Origin: an uncultured Elusimicrobia bacterium
GTDB taxonomy: Bacteria > Elusimicrobiota > Endomicrobiia > Endomicrobiales > Endomicrobiaceae
Direction: 5' to 3'
Assembly (NCBI GenBank): GCA_900321055.1
Contig: ONUQ01000167.1
Coordinates: 1-6,581, forward strand
Length of the DNA: 6,581 nt
Below the pieces are notes generated by a model. The model had not been told where the DNA came from and made no database searches. It saw only the letters and a program-made list of their open reading frames with translations. The position numbers were made by a program, and so were the translations under genes. Below are positions 6,222-6,581 of the stretch, in pieces. Position 1 is the stretch's first letter. Every line of letters begins with the position of its first letter.

Positions 6222-6581
6222 TTATTTTTTATTTACAACATCTTCTTTTATAAGTTCAACAAACTTGTCTATTGCCATCACACCTAAATCTTTATTTCCT
6301 CTTGCTCTAACGGCAACTGCTCCGTTTTCAACTTCTTTACCGCCAACAACTAAAAGATAAGGAATTTTTTGCATTGCATTTTCTCTTATTTTGTGACCGA
6401 TTTTTTCGTTTCTGTCGTCAAAGTTTACTCTAATTCCTGCTTCTTTTAATTTTTTTACTACATCTTTACAATATTGCTCTTGTTCCGGAGCAATATTTAA
6501 AACCGCTGCTTGAACAGGTGACAACCATACAGGTAATGCACCTGCATAATGTTCAAGTAATACACCGATAAATCTTTCAAA
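6222..6581 (-). CDS. thrS: Threonyl-tRNA synthetase, C-terminal part (5' end outside window)
   Basis: Class II aminoacyl-tRNA synthetase that charges tRNA-Thr. Only the last 119 residues are present; the gene enters from the right edge with its frame open and intact. The fragment opens with [14 protein letters not shown], the class II motif 3 region at the end of the catalytic domain, then [13 protein letters not shown] leads into the C-terminal anticodon-binding domain (about residues 20-119). Within it are the characteristic [16 protein letters not shown] (53-68) and [10 protein letters not shown] (74-83) segments. The TTG at 6524, in WLSPVQ, is an internal Leu codon and not a start. Termination is at TAA 6222-6224. 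infC, a common downstream neighbour of thrS in other bacteria, is absent; thrC follows instead after 154 bp. Confidence 0.96.
   Translation of the reverse strand, partial: FERFIGVLLEHYAGALPVWLSPVQAAVLNIAPEQEQYCKDVVKKLKEAGIRVNFDDRNEKIGHKIRENAMQKIPYLLVVGGKEVENGAVAVRARGNKDLGVMAIDKFVELIKEDVVNKK

Noticed and set aside
6522..6524. TTG as a start of a separate small 100-residue gene
   Set aside because: The frame continues upstream to the window edge with thrS motif 3 sequence, so this is an internal Leu codon.

Overview
This is an A+T-rich bacterial stretch with ordinary chromosomal housekeeping content. It holds four complete genes and two genes cut by the window edges. Shine-Dalgarno sequences (AAGAGGT, AAAGGT, GGAGGT, AGAGG) and TATAAT -10 boxes point to a bacterium using sigma70-type promoters, and the lack of TAnnTTTG-type promoters argues against Bacteroidetes. 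The taxon cannot be fixed from the sequence alone. A low-GC gut-type lineage such as Gastranaerophilales (Vampirovibrionia) would fit, but that is a guess. I see no phage, IS, CRISPR, tRNA or rRNA genes.

Layout. Plus strand: (1) positions 1-2240, the C-terminal ~745 residues of a P2-type cation-transporting ATPase resembling mycobacterial CtpF; (2) 2363-3157, thiM, hydroxyethylthiazole kinase, behind its own extended -10 promoter; (3) 3357-4268, nadA, quinolinate synthase, behind an extended -10 promoter embedded in a perfect 13-bp inverted repeat; (4) 4270-4986, a CcdA-type membrane electron-transfer protein, one base after nadA and almost certainly co-translated with it. Minus strand, converging on ccdA with only 16 bp between stop codons: (5) 5003-6067, thrC, threonine synthase; (6) 6222-6581, the C-terminal 119 residues of thrS, threonyl-tRNA synthetase, upstream of thrC in the direction of transcription.

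Functionally the window groups cofactor supply (thiamine salvage by ThiM, NAD de novo synthesis by NadA), thiol/disulfide electron transfer (CcdA), ion transport, and threonine synthesis plus charging (ThrC, ThrS). The plus-strand genes look like separate transcription units except nadA-ccdA. thrS and thrC may be one unit, since no clear promoter is visible in the 154 bp between them.

I do not see a new multi-gene system. The points most worth a second look are: apparent loss of the conserved acidic cation ligands in TM5, TM6 and TM8 of the ATPase; the perfect dyad over the nadA -10 box; the identical TTGGTATAAT core at both the thiM and nadA promoters; and a 16-bp near-identical intergenic repeat at 3162 and 6085.
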